NCBI GenBank assembly: GCA_017460805.1 | Contig: JAFUAF010000007.1 | Location: 1 to 34,983, forward strand | Reading direction: 5' to 3' | DNA length: 34,983 bases | DNA from: Bacillota bacterium | Lineage (GTDB): Bacteria > Bacillota > Clostridia > Lachnospirales > CAG-274 | Part shown: one piece after another, positions 17,863-25,927 of the stretch | How positions within the stretch are numbered: the first letter of the stretch is position 1 | How the letters are laid out: each line of letters opens with the position of its first letter | The notes under the pieces: generated by a model | Seen by the model: only the letters and a program-made list of their open reading frames with translations | Databases searched by the model: none | Told to the model about the DNA's origin: nothing | Position numbers and translations under genes: made by a program

Positions 17863-17899
17863 ACTCCGCATGAGCTTTACAGCTTGGCGGAGTTTTTTT
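17863..17899 (+). terminator. Rho-independent terminator of the BY-kinase gene
   Basis: ACTCCGC (17863-17869) pairs with GCGGAGT (17887-17893), followed by seven T. The T-run merges into a TTGACA hexamer (17898-17903). Confidence 0.8.
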
Positions 17900-17929
17900 G
17901 ACATAAAGTCATTTTTTCAAAATGCAAAA
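17898..17929 (+). promoter_or_regulatory. Possible ech operon promoter with dyad TGACATAAAGTCA
   Basis: A perfect TTGACA (17898-17903) lies 49 bp ahead of echA, but the -10 region is poor (AATGCA at 17 bp, CAAAAT at 20 bp). The dyad TGAC-N5-GTCA (17899-17911) overlaps the -35, so a regulator may be needed. This is inference. Confidence 0.35.
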
Positions 17930-17951
17930 TTTTTTTTACGGAGGCAGTAAA

Positions 17952-19865
17952 ATGATAGTTGTCCCTTTTTTAATATGCGTACCGCTTATTTTGTCGGGCG
18001 TATTGATGTTTGTTAAAAGTGAGAAGATACAGTCCTGGCTTGCTTATGTAGGCGCGGTGGTTATGGCAACGGCAGTCGGTGTACTTGGCTATGGCCGTAT
18101 TCTGGGCGGTTTTGCGCCTATAGAACTGTATTACGAAACAGAGATAGCAGACAGGGTTATCTTTGCGGCGGAGATAGTGATGATGCTTGTTGTTACCTAT
18201 CTTTGCTTCAAGTACGATAAAAAACCCGTCTGTCTTTTGTCGGTTATCCCTACGGTCGTAATTGCGATAACCGAATTCGGTTTTAACGGCCACGAAACAG
18301 CCCATATCTATATCGACAGACTGGCTATGCTCATGTGTCTTATTATCGGTGTTATAGGCGGCCTTATTATCGTTTATGCAGTCGGCTATATGTCGGGTTA
18401 TCATATGCACCACAAGGAAGTTGAGGACAGACGCGGCTATTTTATCGCCCTGCTGTTCTTCTTTATGGGCGCCATGTTTGGCTTTGTGCTTTCCTCAAGC
18501 CTTATCTGGCTGTTCTTCTTCTGGGAGTGTACAAGCATTTGCTCGTTTTTGCTTATCGGCTATACACGCACGGAAGAGGCGGTAAACAACTCCTTCCGCG
18601 CTTTGTGGATGAACCTGCTCGGCGGTCTTGTGCTTTCGCTTGGCATATTCTATTTTGCTTTCTATGTGGGCACACTCTCTTTCAGAGATTTTATACAGGC
18701 AGGCATTGACGGCAATATCTACGCTATTTTGCCTATTGCGGCAATGGCGTTTGCGGCACTTACAAAATCCGCTCAGCTGCCGTTTTCAACCTGGCTTCTG
18801 GGCGCTATGGTCGCACCCACACCCTCGTCTGCGCTTCTGCACAGCGCAACTATGGTAAAGGCGGGCATTTATGTCCTGTTCAGACTTGCTCCCGCCATGA
18901 ACGGCACAACAACGGGCGATATGATAGCCCTTATAGGCGGCTTCACGTTCTTCGTGTCCTCAATGATGGCTATTGCGCAGAGTGATGCAAAAAGGGTGCT
19001 CGCCATGTCCACGGTCTCAAACCTCGGCCTTATGGTGGCATGCGCAGGCTCGGGAACTCCCGAAACTATCTGGGCGGGCGTATTTCTTATGATATTTCAC
19101 GCGGTTTCAAAATCCCTGCTCTTCCTTGATGTCGGAGCGACCGAAAACACACTTCACAGCAGGGATATAGAGGATATGCACGGTATGCTTTATTTCCTGC
19201 CCATGCTCAGCGTATTTATGTTTATTGGTATTGCGGGTATGTTCCTTGCGCCCTTCGGTATGCTTATATCAAAATGGGCTGCACTCAGAGCGGCTATTGA
19301 CGGTAAAAATGTGGCTTTGCTGCTGTTTATCGTATTCGGCAGTGCGACTACCTCGTTCTATTGGAGCAAGTGGATGGGCAAGCTTATCTGCCATCCCCAT
19401 GCGGAACATTCGCATATAAAAGATATAACAAGACTTAACGAAACGGTCTCAATGGGTATTCAGGCTGTGCTGATGATAGTGCTTTGCGTTGCGTTCCCGT
19501 TTTTATCAAAGATATTTGTCGATCCCCTGCTTGACGAGATGTTCGGCACAAGCGGCGAGGTGCTTTCGCAGGGGCTTTTGTATATGCTTGTTATAATAAT
19601 ATGCTTTGTGTTTGCCGTGCCTCCCATTACCTATTACTACAGCCGCAGGATACATTCAAATATCAAGCTGGCGTATATGGGCGGTATCAATACGGGCGAT
19701 AATTCAAGTTTTGTGGACTCTATGGGCGAGGAAAAAATGCTCTGGCTGTCCAACTACTACTTTGCAAACAGGATAGGCATCAGAAAAATAATGCTGCCCT
19801 GTCAGCTGTTTGCGGCAGCAATCATTATAATTATGTTTTGTATTATATTGGGAGTGACATTATGA
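17952..19865 (+). CDS. echA: Ech hydrogenase subunit A (NuoL-like ion-translocating membrane subunit)
   Basis: EchA is the large antiporter-like membrane subunit that moves ions across the membrane as Ech transfers electrons from ferredoxin to protons. The 637-residue protein is hydrophobic with more than ten membrane segments and the proton-antiporter core: WECTSICSFLLIGY, a conserved KSAQLPFSTWLLGAMVAPTPSSALLHSATMVKAG stretch (18763 onward) and a later conserved HAVSKSLLF. An upstream in-frame ATG at 17922 is less likely than 17952, which follows ACGGAGG. The stop overlaps echB by ATGA. It is the first gene of the ech operon. Confidence 0.93.
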   Translation: MIVVPFLICVPLILSGVLMFVKSEKIQSWLAYVGAVVMATAVGVLGYGRILGGFAPIELYYETEIADRVIFAAEIVMMLVVTYLCFKYDKKPVCLLSVIPTVVIAITEFGFNGHETAHIYIDRLAMLMCLIIGVIGGLIIVYAVGYMSGYHMHHKEVEDRRGYFIALLFFFMGAMFGFVLSSSLIWLFFFWECTSICSFLLIGYTRTEEAVNNSFRALWMNLLGGLVLSLGIFYFAFYVGTLSFRDFIQAGIDGNIYAILPIAAMAFAALTKSAQLPFSTWLLGAMVAPTPSSALLHSATMVKAGIYVLFRLAPAMNGTTTGDMIALIGGFTFFVSSMMAIAQSDAKRVLAMSTVSNLGLMVACAGSGTPETIWAGVFLMIFHAVSKSLLFLDVGATENTLHSRDIEDMHGMLYFLPMLSVFMFIGIAGMFLAPFGMLISKWAALRAAIDGKNVALLLFIVFGSATTSFYWSKWMGKLICHPHAEHSHIKDITRLNETVSMGIQAVLMIVLCVAFPFLSKIFVDPLLDEMFGTSGEVLSQGLLYMLVIIICFVFAVPPITYYYSRRIHSNIKLAYMGGINTGDNSSFVDSMGEEKMLWLSNYYFANRIGIRKIMLPCQLFAAAIIIIMFCIILGVTL

Positions 19866-20731
19866 GAAACAGTATAATAAGCGTTGCGGCATACCTTCTT
19901 TTAGCGCCCGTTATCGGGGGTCTGCTCGACGGCATAGACAGAAAAATATCGGCAAGGATGCAGCGCAGGGTGGGTCCGCCGCTGCTCCAGCCGTTCTATG
20001 ATGTATCTAAATTATTGAAAAAGCAGGTAATTTCGGTCACCAATGCACAGACTTTCCTGCTTATGAGTTATATGATCTTTATTCTTCTTACGGGCGCTAT
20101 GTTCTTTGCGGGTACGGATATCCTGCTTTGTATGTTCGTTCTGTCCACGGCGGCTATGTTTTTGTATTTTGCCGCGACTGTAACGGGCTCGCCGTACTCC
20201 ACTATAGGCGCATCGAGGGAACTGATACAGACGATAGCCTATGAGCCTGCGGTGCTTATGTCCTGCGTGGGCTTCTATCTGGTGGACGGCTCGTTTGAAA
20301 TAAGCAAGATAGCTTCTTCACAGATAAGCAGCATTATGTATCTTCCGGGCGTTTTTGCCGCATTTGTTTTTATCCTTACAATAAAAATGCGTAAATCCCC
20401 GTTTGATATCTCCACATCCCACCACGCACATCAGGAGATAGTAAAGGGCGTTACAAGTGAGATGGGCGCACGAAATCTCGCTATCTTCACGGTTACAGAG
20501 TGGTATGAAAATGTGTTTTTAATGGGCGTTGTAGGCCTGTTTATCGTAAATAAAGACCCGATAAGCATAGCCGTTGCCGTCGCTGTTATTTTCGCCGTAT
20601 TTTTCCTTGAAATACTTATCGACAATACCAGCGCAAGAATGAAACAGTACGAAATGCTTAAATTAAGCTGGACAATAACACTTGTGCTTGCGGGCTGCAA
20701 TATCTGGGTGCTTATGCTTATGATAAAATAA
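19862..20731 (+). CDS. echB: Ech hydrogenase subunit B (NuoH-like membrane subunit)
   Basis: EchB anchors the hydrogenase peripheral arm in the membrane and corresponds to complex I NuoH. The ATG at 19862 overlaps the echA stop and gives 289 residues. Visible hallmarks are GLLDGIDRKISARMQRRVGPP near the N-terminus, ASRELIQTIAYEPAV, and the acidic loop segment KSPFDISTSHHAHQEIVKG, plus about eight hydrophobic segments. A pair of GGGGACGGTT repeats separates it from echC. Confidence 0.93.
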   Translation: MRNSIISVAAYLLLAPVIGGLLDGIDRKISARMQRRVGPPLLQPFYDVSKLLKKQVISVTNAQTFLLMSYMIFILLTGAMFFAGTDILLCMFVLSTAAMFLYFAATVTGSPYSTIGASRELIQTIAYEPAVLMSCVGFYLVDGSFEISKIASSQISSIMYLPGVFAAFVFILTIKMRKSPFDISTSHHAHQEIVKGVTSEMGARNLAIFTVTEWYENVFLMGVVGLFIVNKDPISIAVAVAVIFAVFFLEILIDNTSARMKQYEMLKLSWTITLVLAGCNIWVLMLMIK

Positions 20732-20746
20732 GCTTCACGCAAGTAT

Positions 20747-20856
20747 GTGCACACGGGGACGGTTCCTGTGTGCACAGCATTTAGTGATTAGTGATAAGTG
20801 ATAATTTTGTAAAGACCACTATATAACGTACACAGAAGAACCGTCCCCTTGTGTAC
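20747..20856. repeat. Inverted pair of GGGGACGGTT-family palindromes inside the ech operon
   Basis: The left copy (20747-20775) starts GTGCACACGGGGACGGTT and ends GTGTGCAC. The right copy (20828-20856) is in the opposite orientation, reading GTACACAGAAGAACCGTCC through to GTGTAC. The 52 bp between them include three near-direct AGTGAT-type steps. The pair sits in the 143-bp echB-echC gap and ends just before the echC ribosome site, so any hairpin would be in the operon mRNA. Confidence 0.75.
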
Positions 20857-20874
20857 AAAAAGGAGAGAATGATC

Positions 20875-21480
20875 ATGTTTGAGATAAAAAGGTCTCCGTG
20901 GGTGCTCCATTACGACGGTTCCAGCTGCAACGGCTGTGACATAGAAGTTCTGGCCTGTCTTACACCCGTCTATGATGCGGAGCGCTTCGGTATAGTAAAC
21001 ACAGGCGACCCCATGCAGGCCGATATCCTGCTTATCACGGGCGGTATCAACAGTCAGAACGCCCCCGTCGTAAAACAGCTCTACGATCAGATGCCAAGAC
21101 CCAAGGTAGTCTGCGCGATCGGTGTATGTGCCTGTACGGGCGGCATTTTTAAAGACTGCTATAATATTTTGGGCGGTGCGGACACCGTTATTCCCGTGGA
21201 TATTTATGTTCCGGGCTGTGCGGCACGTCCCCAGGCCATAATAGACGGCATAGTAAAAGCTGTCGATCTGTTTGAAAAACGCCTTGAAAAGCATAAGGAA
21301 TGGGTCAGAATACACGGCGAAGTCCATGACGACCCCGTTGACGAAAACGAAGTAAGAGAAGTTGGTACCGAAGAAACAAAGACGACAACAAAAACGGAAA
21401 CGGCAAAAACCGAAAAAGCAAAATCGGAAACCAAGCCAAAGTCAAATAAAAAGGGCAAAAAATCAAGGAGGAAAAAATGA
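20875..21480 (+). CDS. echC: Ech hydrogenase small subunit C (NuoB-like) with a charged C-terminal tail
   Basis: EchC is the small hydrogenase subunit holding the proximal [4Fe-4S] cluster next to the NiFe site. From the ATG at 20875, chosen for its spacing from AGGAG (20861-20865), the protein has 201 residues. Cluster ligands are C18 and C21 (SSCNGCD), C85 (GVCACTGG) and C115 (VPGCAARPQ). The core ends near residue 150. Residues about 155-201 form an acidic and then Thr/Lys-rich tail, ending in a basic KKGKKSRRKK, longer than I expect for NuoB-type subunits. The reading frame stays open upstream to a GTG at 20851, but that lies in the repeat. The stop overlaps echD (ATGA). Confidence 0.92.
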   Translation: MFEIKRSPWVLHYDGSSCNGCDIEVLACLTPVYDAERFGIVNTGDPMQADILLITGGINSQNAPVVKQLYDQMPRPKVVCAIGVCACTGGIFKDCYNILGGADTVIPVDIYVPGCAARPQAIIDGIVKAVDLFEKRLEKHKEWVRIHGEVHDDPVDENEVREVGTEETKTTTKTETAKTEKAKSETKPKSNKKGKKSRRKK

Positions 21481-21842
21481 GAGACACACTTAGCGAGATA
21501 ATCGAAATAGACTATCATGACCTGCTTGAAATGGCAATTCAGAAAAAACGAGAGGGCTATCGCCTTTCACAGGCCTGCGCGGCCTATGTTGAGGGCAAGC
21601 CGCAGTTAAGCTATTCATTCGCGGACGACGAGAACTACAAATATGTCACTCTGCGCTGTAAAATAGAAAAGGACACCGAAATAATAAGCCTGTCGGAAGT
21701 TATTCCCTATGCTTCATTCTACGAGAACGAAATGCGCGAGCTCTTCGGCATAAATATCAGCCTTATCGAGCCCGACTATAAAAATAAATTCTATAGAATA
21801 GAGCAGGAAACACCTTTTGTACCCGCTGACGGCAATAATTAA
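21477..21842 (+). CDS. echD: Ech hydrogenase subunit D (NuoC-like)
   Basis: EchD is the small hydrophilic subunit matching complex I NuoC (30-kDa) and needed to assemble the peripheral arm. The 121 residues include YVTLRCKIEKDTEIISLSEV and the family-like region PYASFYENEMRELFGINI, where the E-E-R-E-LFGI pattern is the NuoC signature. It is coupled to echC by a 4-nt overlap. Confidence 0.88.
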   Translation: MRDTLSEIIEIDYHDLLEMAIQKKREGYRLSQACAAYVEGKPQLSYSFADDENYKYVTLRCKIEKDTEIISLSEVIPYASFYENEMRELFGINISLIEPDYKNKFYRIEQETPFVPADGNN

Positions 21843-21854
21843 GGAATTAAGGAT

Positions 21855-22409
21855 ATGAAATGCTACTATCACAAGTCAAAGGATGCAGACGGGGAATGCA
21901 GCAGCTGCGGCAGACCCCTTTGCCGCGCCTGTGCGGACTACTGGGGCGGCAGGCTCTGTACCGACTGCGTAAAAAGCATGGCGGCTAAAAGACGAAATAC
22001 CGCGCTGCTTAAAATACTGCTTGTCCTTGTGCTTACAACAGCCCTGTTTTATCTGCTTTACTTTACAATGCAGGGGCATACGGCAAAGGATATGTACTTT
22101 GCACTGACGGGCTTTGGCGCGGCGGAAAAGAAAAATCTTTTTCTTAGGCTGTGGCTCGGGTTTATACCCGCGGGACTGTATGCGGCAAAGACTTTTGCTT
22201 CCATGCTTGCGGAAAAATATGATATACAAGGAAAAGCGGCTGTTGTCTGCCTTGCGGCGGCGGTGGTATGCGGCATTTTGTTTGCGTTCCCGCTTGCTGT
22301 ATTGCTTGTGATACGGCTTATCTATGATTTTGTTAAATATAATGTGACAGTAAAGGCTGCCCGAAAAAGACTTGATTTTACTTCGGGCAAAAGAAAAAAG
22401 AGAAAATAA
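21855..22409 (+). CDS. Unknown zinc-ribbon membrane protein inside the ech operon
   Basis: A 184-residue protein that I cannot assign to a hydrogenase subunit. Residues 3-38 carry eight possible metal ligands as four pairs: C3/H6, C15/C18, C23/C26 and C35/C38, resembling a small B-box or double zinc ribbon. This is followed by a hydrophobic segment at about 52-71 and one or two more near 90-110 and 128-158, then a basic tail ending KRKKRK. It starts 12 bp after echD and ends 31 bp before echE on the same strand, so it is probably co-transcribed and co-translated. Classic ech operons (echABCDEF) have no gene here. It could be an assembly or iron-sulfur/nickel-related factor, or an unrelated passenger. 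Confidence 0.8.
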   Translation: MKCYYHKSKDADGECSSCGRPLCRACADYWGGRLCTDCVKSMAAKRRNTALLKILLVLVLTTALFYLLYFTMQGHTAKDMYFALTGFGAAEKKNLFLRLWLGFIPAGLYAAKTFASMLAEKYDIQGKAAVVCLAAAVVCGILFAFPLAVLLVIRLIYDFVKYNVTVKAARKRLDFTSGKRKKRK

Positions 22410-22440
22410 AAAAGAGATAATAAAAAAGAGGTAATTATAT

Positions 22441-23520
22441 ATGAAGAAAAGAAGTATAGTACCTTACGGCCCGCAGCATCCCGTTTTGCCCGAGCCCATA
22501 CATCTTGACCTTGTGATAGAGGACGAAAAAATAGTTGAGGCTATCCCGTCTGTCGGCTTTATCCACAGAGGTCTGGAGAACCTTGTGCAGAAAAGAGATT
22601 TTAACCAGATGGCTTATGTTGCGGAGCGTGTCTGCGGTATTTGCAGCTTCGGCCACGGCTTTGGCTACTGCGAGGCTATCGAGGATATAATGGATATAGA
22701 AGTGCCCGACCGCGCAAAGTATTTAAGAACGATATGGTTTGAGCTGTCAAGGATGCACAGCCATTTTCTGTGGCTCGGTCTGCTTGCGGACGGTTTCGGG
22801 TTTGAAAATCTGTTCTACCAGTGCTGGAGAATACGTGAAAAAATTCTTGACGTGCTGGAACTGACAACGGGCGGCAGAGTTATTTTCTCCGTCAACAAAG
22901 TCGGCGGTGTTATGAAAGATATCACACCCGAAATGGCGGGCGCGATACTCGATATGCTGGCTTCGGTCAAGAAGGAATTAAAGGCCATAGCGCCCACTTT
23001 TACGGAGGACTACGCCGTTAAGTCAAGACTTGTCGGTGTCGGCGTGCTGACAAAGCAGCAGGCGCATGACTTGGGCTGCGCGGGGCCTTTTGCAAGAGCC
23101 AGCGGGATTGCAACGGATATGCGTAAGCTTGGTTATGCGGCATACGGCGATATTGATTTTGATGTGATAACAAGCAATGACGGCGACAGTTATGCGCGCT
23201 GTTATGTGCGTATTCGGGAGATATTCCAGTCGATAAGCATAATAGAACAGGCAATAGAAAAACTGCCCGAGGGCGAGCTTGCGGCAGCGGTAAAGGGCAA
23301 TCCCAAAGGAGAGAGTTTTATACGTATAGAACAGCCCCGCGGCGAGGCTATTTATTATGTAAGTGCAAACGGAAGTCCGCATCTGGACAGAATGAGAGTG
23401 CGCACACCTACCTTTGCAAATCTTGCGGGACTGTGCGAGACTTTAAAGGGTGCCGATTATGCGGATGTCGGTCTGCTTATACTGACTATCGACCCATGTA
23501 TCAGCTGTACGGAAAGGTAG
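22441..23520 (+). CDS. echE: Ech hydrogenase large subunit E ([NiFe] catalytic subunit)
   Basis: EchE carries the NiFe active site. The N-terminal pair is C65/C68 (RVCGICSFGH) and the C-terminal pair is C353/C356 (DPCISCTER). The chain ends three residues after the last Cys, so there is no C-terminal peptide to remove, which matches what is known for Ech and CooH-type group 4 enzymes. Other NuoD-like segments are HRGLENLVQKRDFNQMAYV and ELSRMHSHFLWLGLL. Length is 359 residues. It is preceded by a short AT-rich spacer with AAAAAAGAGGT as ribosome site. Confidence 0.95.
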   Translation: MKKRSIVPYGPQHPVLPEPIHLDLVIEDEKIVEAIPSVGFIHRGLENLVQKRDFNQMAYVAERVCGICSFGHGFGYCEAIEDIMDIEVPDRAKYLRTIWFELSRMHSHFLWLGLLADGFGFENLFYQCWRIREKILDVLELTTGGRVIFSVNKVGGVMKDITPEMAGAILDMLASVKKELKAIAPTFTEDYAVKSRLVGVGVLTKQQAHDLGCAGPFARASGIATDMRKLGYAAYGDIDFDVITSNDGDSYARCYVRIREIFQSISIIEQAIEKLPEGELAAAVKGNPKGESFIRIEQPRGEAIYYVSANGSPHLDRMRVRTPTFANLAGLCETLKGADYADVGLLILTIDPCISCTER

Positions 23521-23529
23521 GCGAGAGAA

Positions 23530-23985
23530 ATGGCAGTAATGAAATTTGTACCCGAGGCGCTTAAAAATCTGTTCAAGCCGCCCGTTACGACTTCTTATCC
23601 CTTTGAACCCGCGGAGTATCCCGAAAGGGCGAGGGGACATATAAGCATTGATATCGACAACTGTATCGGCTGCGGTATGTGCGTGAGAGCCTGTCCGCTT
23701 GGGGCTTTAAAGGTCGATAAAAATGCGGGCACCTGGGAAATAGACCGTTTTGACTGTGTTGTCTGCGGGTATTGCGCCGAAAAATGTCCGAAAAAATGCC
23801 TGCACGTTATCCCCGGATATCAGACCCCCGAGAGGGAAAAAGAGGGCGTTTTATATAAGAAAAGTGAAGAGGCGCTGAAAGCCGAAGCCGAGAAAAAGGC
23901 CGAGGCCGCAAGAAAAGCCGCCGAAGCCAAAGCCGCCATGGAAGCGAAGAAAAAAGCGGAAGAGGAAGCCAAAGCGGAGGGATAA
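23530..23985 (+). CDS. echF: Ech hydrogenase subunit F (2x[4Fe-4S] ferredoxin-like) with a coiled-coil tail
   Basis: EchF relays electrons from ferredoxin to EchC. Two [4Fe-4S] motifs are present: C45, C48, C51, C55 and C76, C79, C82, C86. The N-terminus (MAVMKFVPEALKNLF) is typical of NuoI/EchF. After residue about 108 there is a 40-residue tail made almost only of Ala, Lys and Glu, likely a charged helix or coiled coil and absent from the usual family core. The TAA stop is part of a short repeat (23984-24025). It starts 9 bp after echE. Confidence 0.93.
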   Translation: MAVMKFVPEALKNLFKPPVTTSYPFEPAEYPERARGHISIDIDNCIGCGMCVRACPLGALKVDKNAGTWEIDRFDCVVCGYCAEKCPKKCLHVIPGYQTPEREKEGVLYKKSEEALKAEAEKKAEAARKAAEAKAAMEAKKKAEEEAKAEG

Positions 23986-24025
23986 ATTGGAATTTAGCGA
24001 CGATTTGCTAAAGCAAATCGTCGCT
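23986..24025. repeat. Terminal hairpin of element B, solo copy (inverted)
   Basis: The 40-bp sequence is the exact reverse complement of the 3' end of element B1 (6414-6453): a 13-bp stem AGCGACGATTTGC / GCAAATCGTCGCT next to ATTGGAATTT. It lies between the echF stop and the hypC ribosome site, so the operon mRNA would form a strong hairpin here. Confidence 0.85.
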
Positions 24026-24058
24026 AATCGACTCTCAATATAAAACGGAGGAATAAAT

Positions 24059-24253
24059 ATGTGTGTTGCATTTATGGGCAGGGTAGAATCAATTGACGAC
24101 AAGATCGCTGTGGTAAACTGCGGCGGTGCAAAGATAAAAGCAAGGCGTGACCTTGTGAATATTTCTGTGGGCGACTGTGTTATGGTACATGCGGGATATG
24201 TTATGCAGCGTGTCAGTGACGAGGATATCGCTCTTATGGAAGAATTGGGTTAA
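24059..24253 (+). CDS. hypC: Hydrogenase maturation chaperone HypC
   Basis: HypC, with HypD, carries the Fe(CN)2CO group to the hydrogenase large subunit. The 64-residue protein begins MCVAFMGRV, so it has the essential Cys2, and has the typical VNCGGAKIKARRDLVNISVGDCVMVHAGYVMQRV core. The ribosome site GGAGG precedes the ATG. It ends the ech operon, 73 bp after echF with a hairpin between. hypD, hypE and hypF are not in this window. Confidence 0.95.
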   Translation: MCVAFMGRVESIDDKIAVVNCGGAKIKARRDLVNISVGDCVMVHAGYVMQRVSDEDIALMEELG

Positions 24254-24254
24254 A

Positions 24255-24301
24255 AGCTCTTGTTTGCTTTGTTTGTGCAGGGTGGACAGGGGCTTTTTTT
24301 A
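24255..24301 (+). terminator. Rho-independent terminator of the ech-hypC operon
   Basis: AAAGCTCTTGT pairs with ACAGGGGCTTT (G-U pairs allowed), followed by a T-run just after the hypC stop. Confidence 0.75.
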
Positions 24302-24348
24302 TTGGGAATAATTTCCGACTGTATGGATAGTTAAATTTATGTCATTAC

Positions 24349-24377
24349 TTGACGGGCTTTGCGTTTTATGTTATTAT
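24349..24377 (+). promoter_or_regulatory. Promoter of the sugar transferase operon
   Basis: TTGACG (24349-24354), a 17-bp spacer and TATTAT (24372-24377), about 90 bp before the next ATG. Confidence 0.7.
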
Positions 24378-24466
24378 ATTAGAGAATATGAAACTTTAAA
24401 AGTGTTTGAACATGACTTTTTTCAAATAGATTTGTGTATCTGACTGATTTGAAAGGAAAATAGTGT

Positions 24467-25891
24467 ATGTACGAGAAAAAACCGGTCGGTTGGAAAAAGC
24501 ATATAGACTTTGTGCTGTTGGATTTTTTTCTGATGCACGTATCACTTGTACTTGGCTTTTTAATTCGTTTGGGCAGTGGGTTACTCAGTCTTTTCAGGGT
24601 GTATGCGGCTTCGGCGCTGCTTATGTCGCTGGCTTTTTTTATGGTCATACTCTTCCACGAGGGCTATAAAAACATAATGAAGCGCGGCCCTTATGCGGAG
24701 TTTGCGGCATTGCTCAAACAGACGGTAATAATCGCACTGACTACGGTGCTCATGCTCTATCTTACCAAAAGTGCCGAGGATACATCGCGTATTTCAATAG
24801 TGCTTACGTTTATCCTGTATATTTGTATGTCGTATGCCGCGAGGTTATTGTTTAAAAATTATCTCAGGTCAAAAATGCTCAGCAATACGGGCGACCGTTC
24901 GCTTATCGTTATTTGTATGGAGCACAATGCGGAAAAGTTTGTGGAACGCGTAAAAAATACGACTTACGAGATGAATATTTCGGGTATTATAATTGCCGAT
25001 AAGGATTTGACAGGCAGTGAAGTGGCGGGTATACCCGTTGTTTCCGACCTTGACGGGGCGGCGGAGTATGTGTGCCGCAGCTGGGTGGACGAGGTCTTTA
25101 TAGGAAGAGAGACCTATATATCCCAAAGGGAAAAAATCGAAAACTTTGCCCATGCGTGCAGTACAATGGGCATTACGGTGCATACCATGCTGTTTTCGCT
25201 CGGCGAGGAGGGCGATACCATGTTTGCGGAGCGTTTTGCGGGCTTTTGGGTCGTATCCCGAAGTGCCGCAGTGGTAAACAGCCGCGATATGATAATAAAA
25301 CGCTGCATGGATATAGCCGGCGGCATTGTCGGCTGCCTGCTGACTGTGATACTGACGATACTGGTGGGGCCGTGGATCTTTATTGCATCCCCCGGGCCTA
25401 TCTTTTTTGCACAGCAGAGAGTCGGAAGAAACGGCAAGCCGTTCAAGATATATAAATTCCGATCTATGTATATGGATGCGGAAAAGCGCAAGGCGGAGCT
25501 TATGGCGAAGAATAAGGTGCAGGACGGCCTGATGTTCAAAATGGACGACGACCCGCGTATTATAAAGGGTATAGGCCATCTTATCCGCGACCTTTCAATA
25601 GACGAGTTCCCGCAGTTTTTTAACGTGCTGAAAGGCGAGATGAGTCTTGTCGGCACACGTCCTCCCACAATGGACGAGTGGGAGAAATACGAGCTGCACC
25701 ACAGAAAGCGTCTGGCTATCAAACCCGGGCTAACGGGTATGTGGCAGGTCAGCGGCCGCAGCAGTATTACCGATTTTGAGGAGATAGTGAGGCTTGATAC
25801 CCAATATATTGAGGATTGGAGTATCGGCCTTGATATAAAAATAATTTTTAAAACCATACTTGTTGTGCTAAAAAAGGATGGGGCGCAGTAA
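24467..25891 (+). CDS. Polyprenyl-phosphate sugar-1-phosphate transferase (exopolysaccharide priming enzyme)
   Basis: Membrane enzyme that starts exopolysaccharide repeats by moving a sugar phosphate onto undecaprenyl phosphate. It has 474 residues. Hydrophobic segments fill about residues 15-130 (WbaP-like N-terminal bundle), a Rossmann-like middle follows, and the bacterial sugar transferase domain starts near 270. Hallmarks are QQRVGRNGKPFKIYKFRSMY, LSIDEFPQFFNVLKGEMSLVG and IKPGLTGMWQVSGRS. The sugar (glucose or galactose) cannot be read from sequence. The next gene starts 36 bp on with no terminator between, so they form an operon. Confidence 0.93.
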   Translation: MYEKKPVGWKKHIDFVLLDFFLMHVSLVLGFLIRLGSGLLSLFRVYAASALLMSLAFFMVILFHEGYKNIMKRGPYAEFAALLKQTVIIALTTVLMLYLTKSAEDTSRISIVLTFILYICMSYAARLLFKNYLRSKMLSNTGDRSLIVICMEHNAEKFVERVKNTTYEMNISGIIIADKDLTGSEVAGIPVVSDLDGAAEYVCRSWVDEVFIGRETYISQREKIENFAHACSTMGITVHTMLFSLGEEGDTMFAERFAGFWVVSRSAAVVNSRDMIIKRCMDIAGGIVGCLLTVILTILVGPWIFIASPGPIFFAQQRVGRNGKPFKIYKFRSMYMDAEKRKAELMAKNKVQDGLMFKMDDDPRIIKGIGHLIRDLSIDEFPQFFNVLKGEMSLVGTRPPTMDEWEKYELHHRKRLAIKPGLTGMWQVSGRSSITDFEEIVRLDTQYIEDWSIGLDIKIIFKTILVVLKKDGAQ

Positions 25892-25927
25892 AAGCGCAAA
25901 AATATAATTACGAAAAGGGGTTTTACA

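Noticed and set aside
17922-17951. Upstream ATG as the echA start
   Set aside because: The ATG at 17952 follows ACGGAGG at correct spacing, while 17922 has no ribosome site and lies in AT-rich leader.
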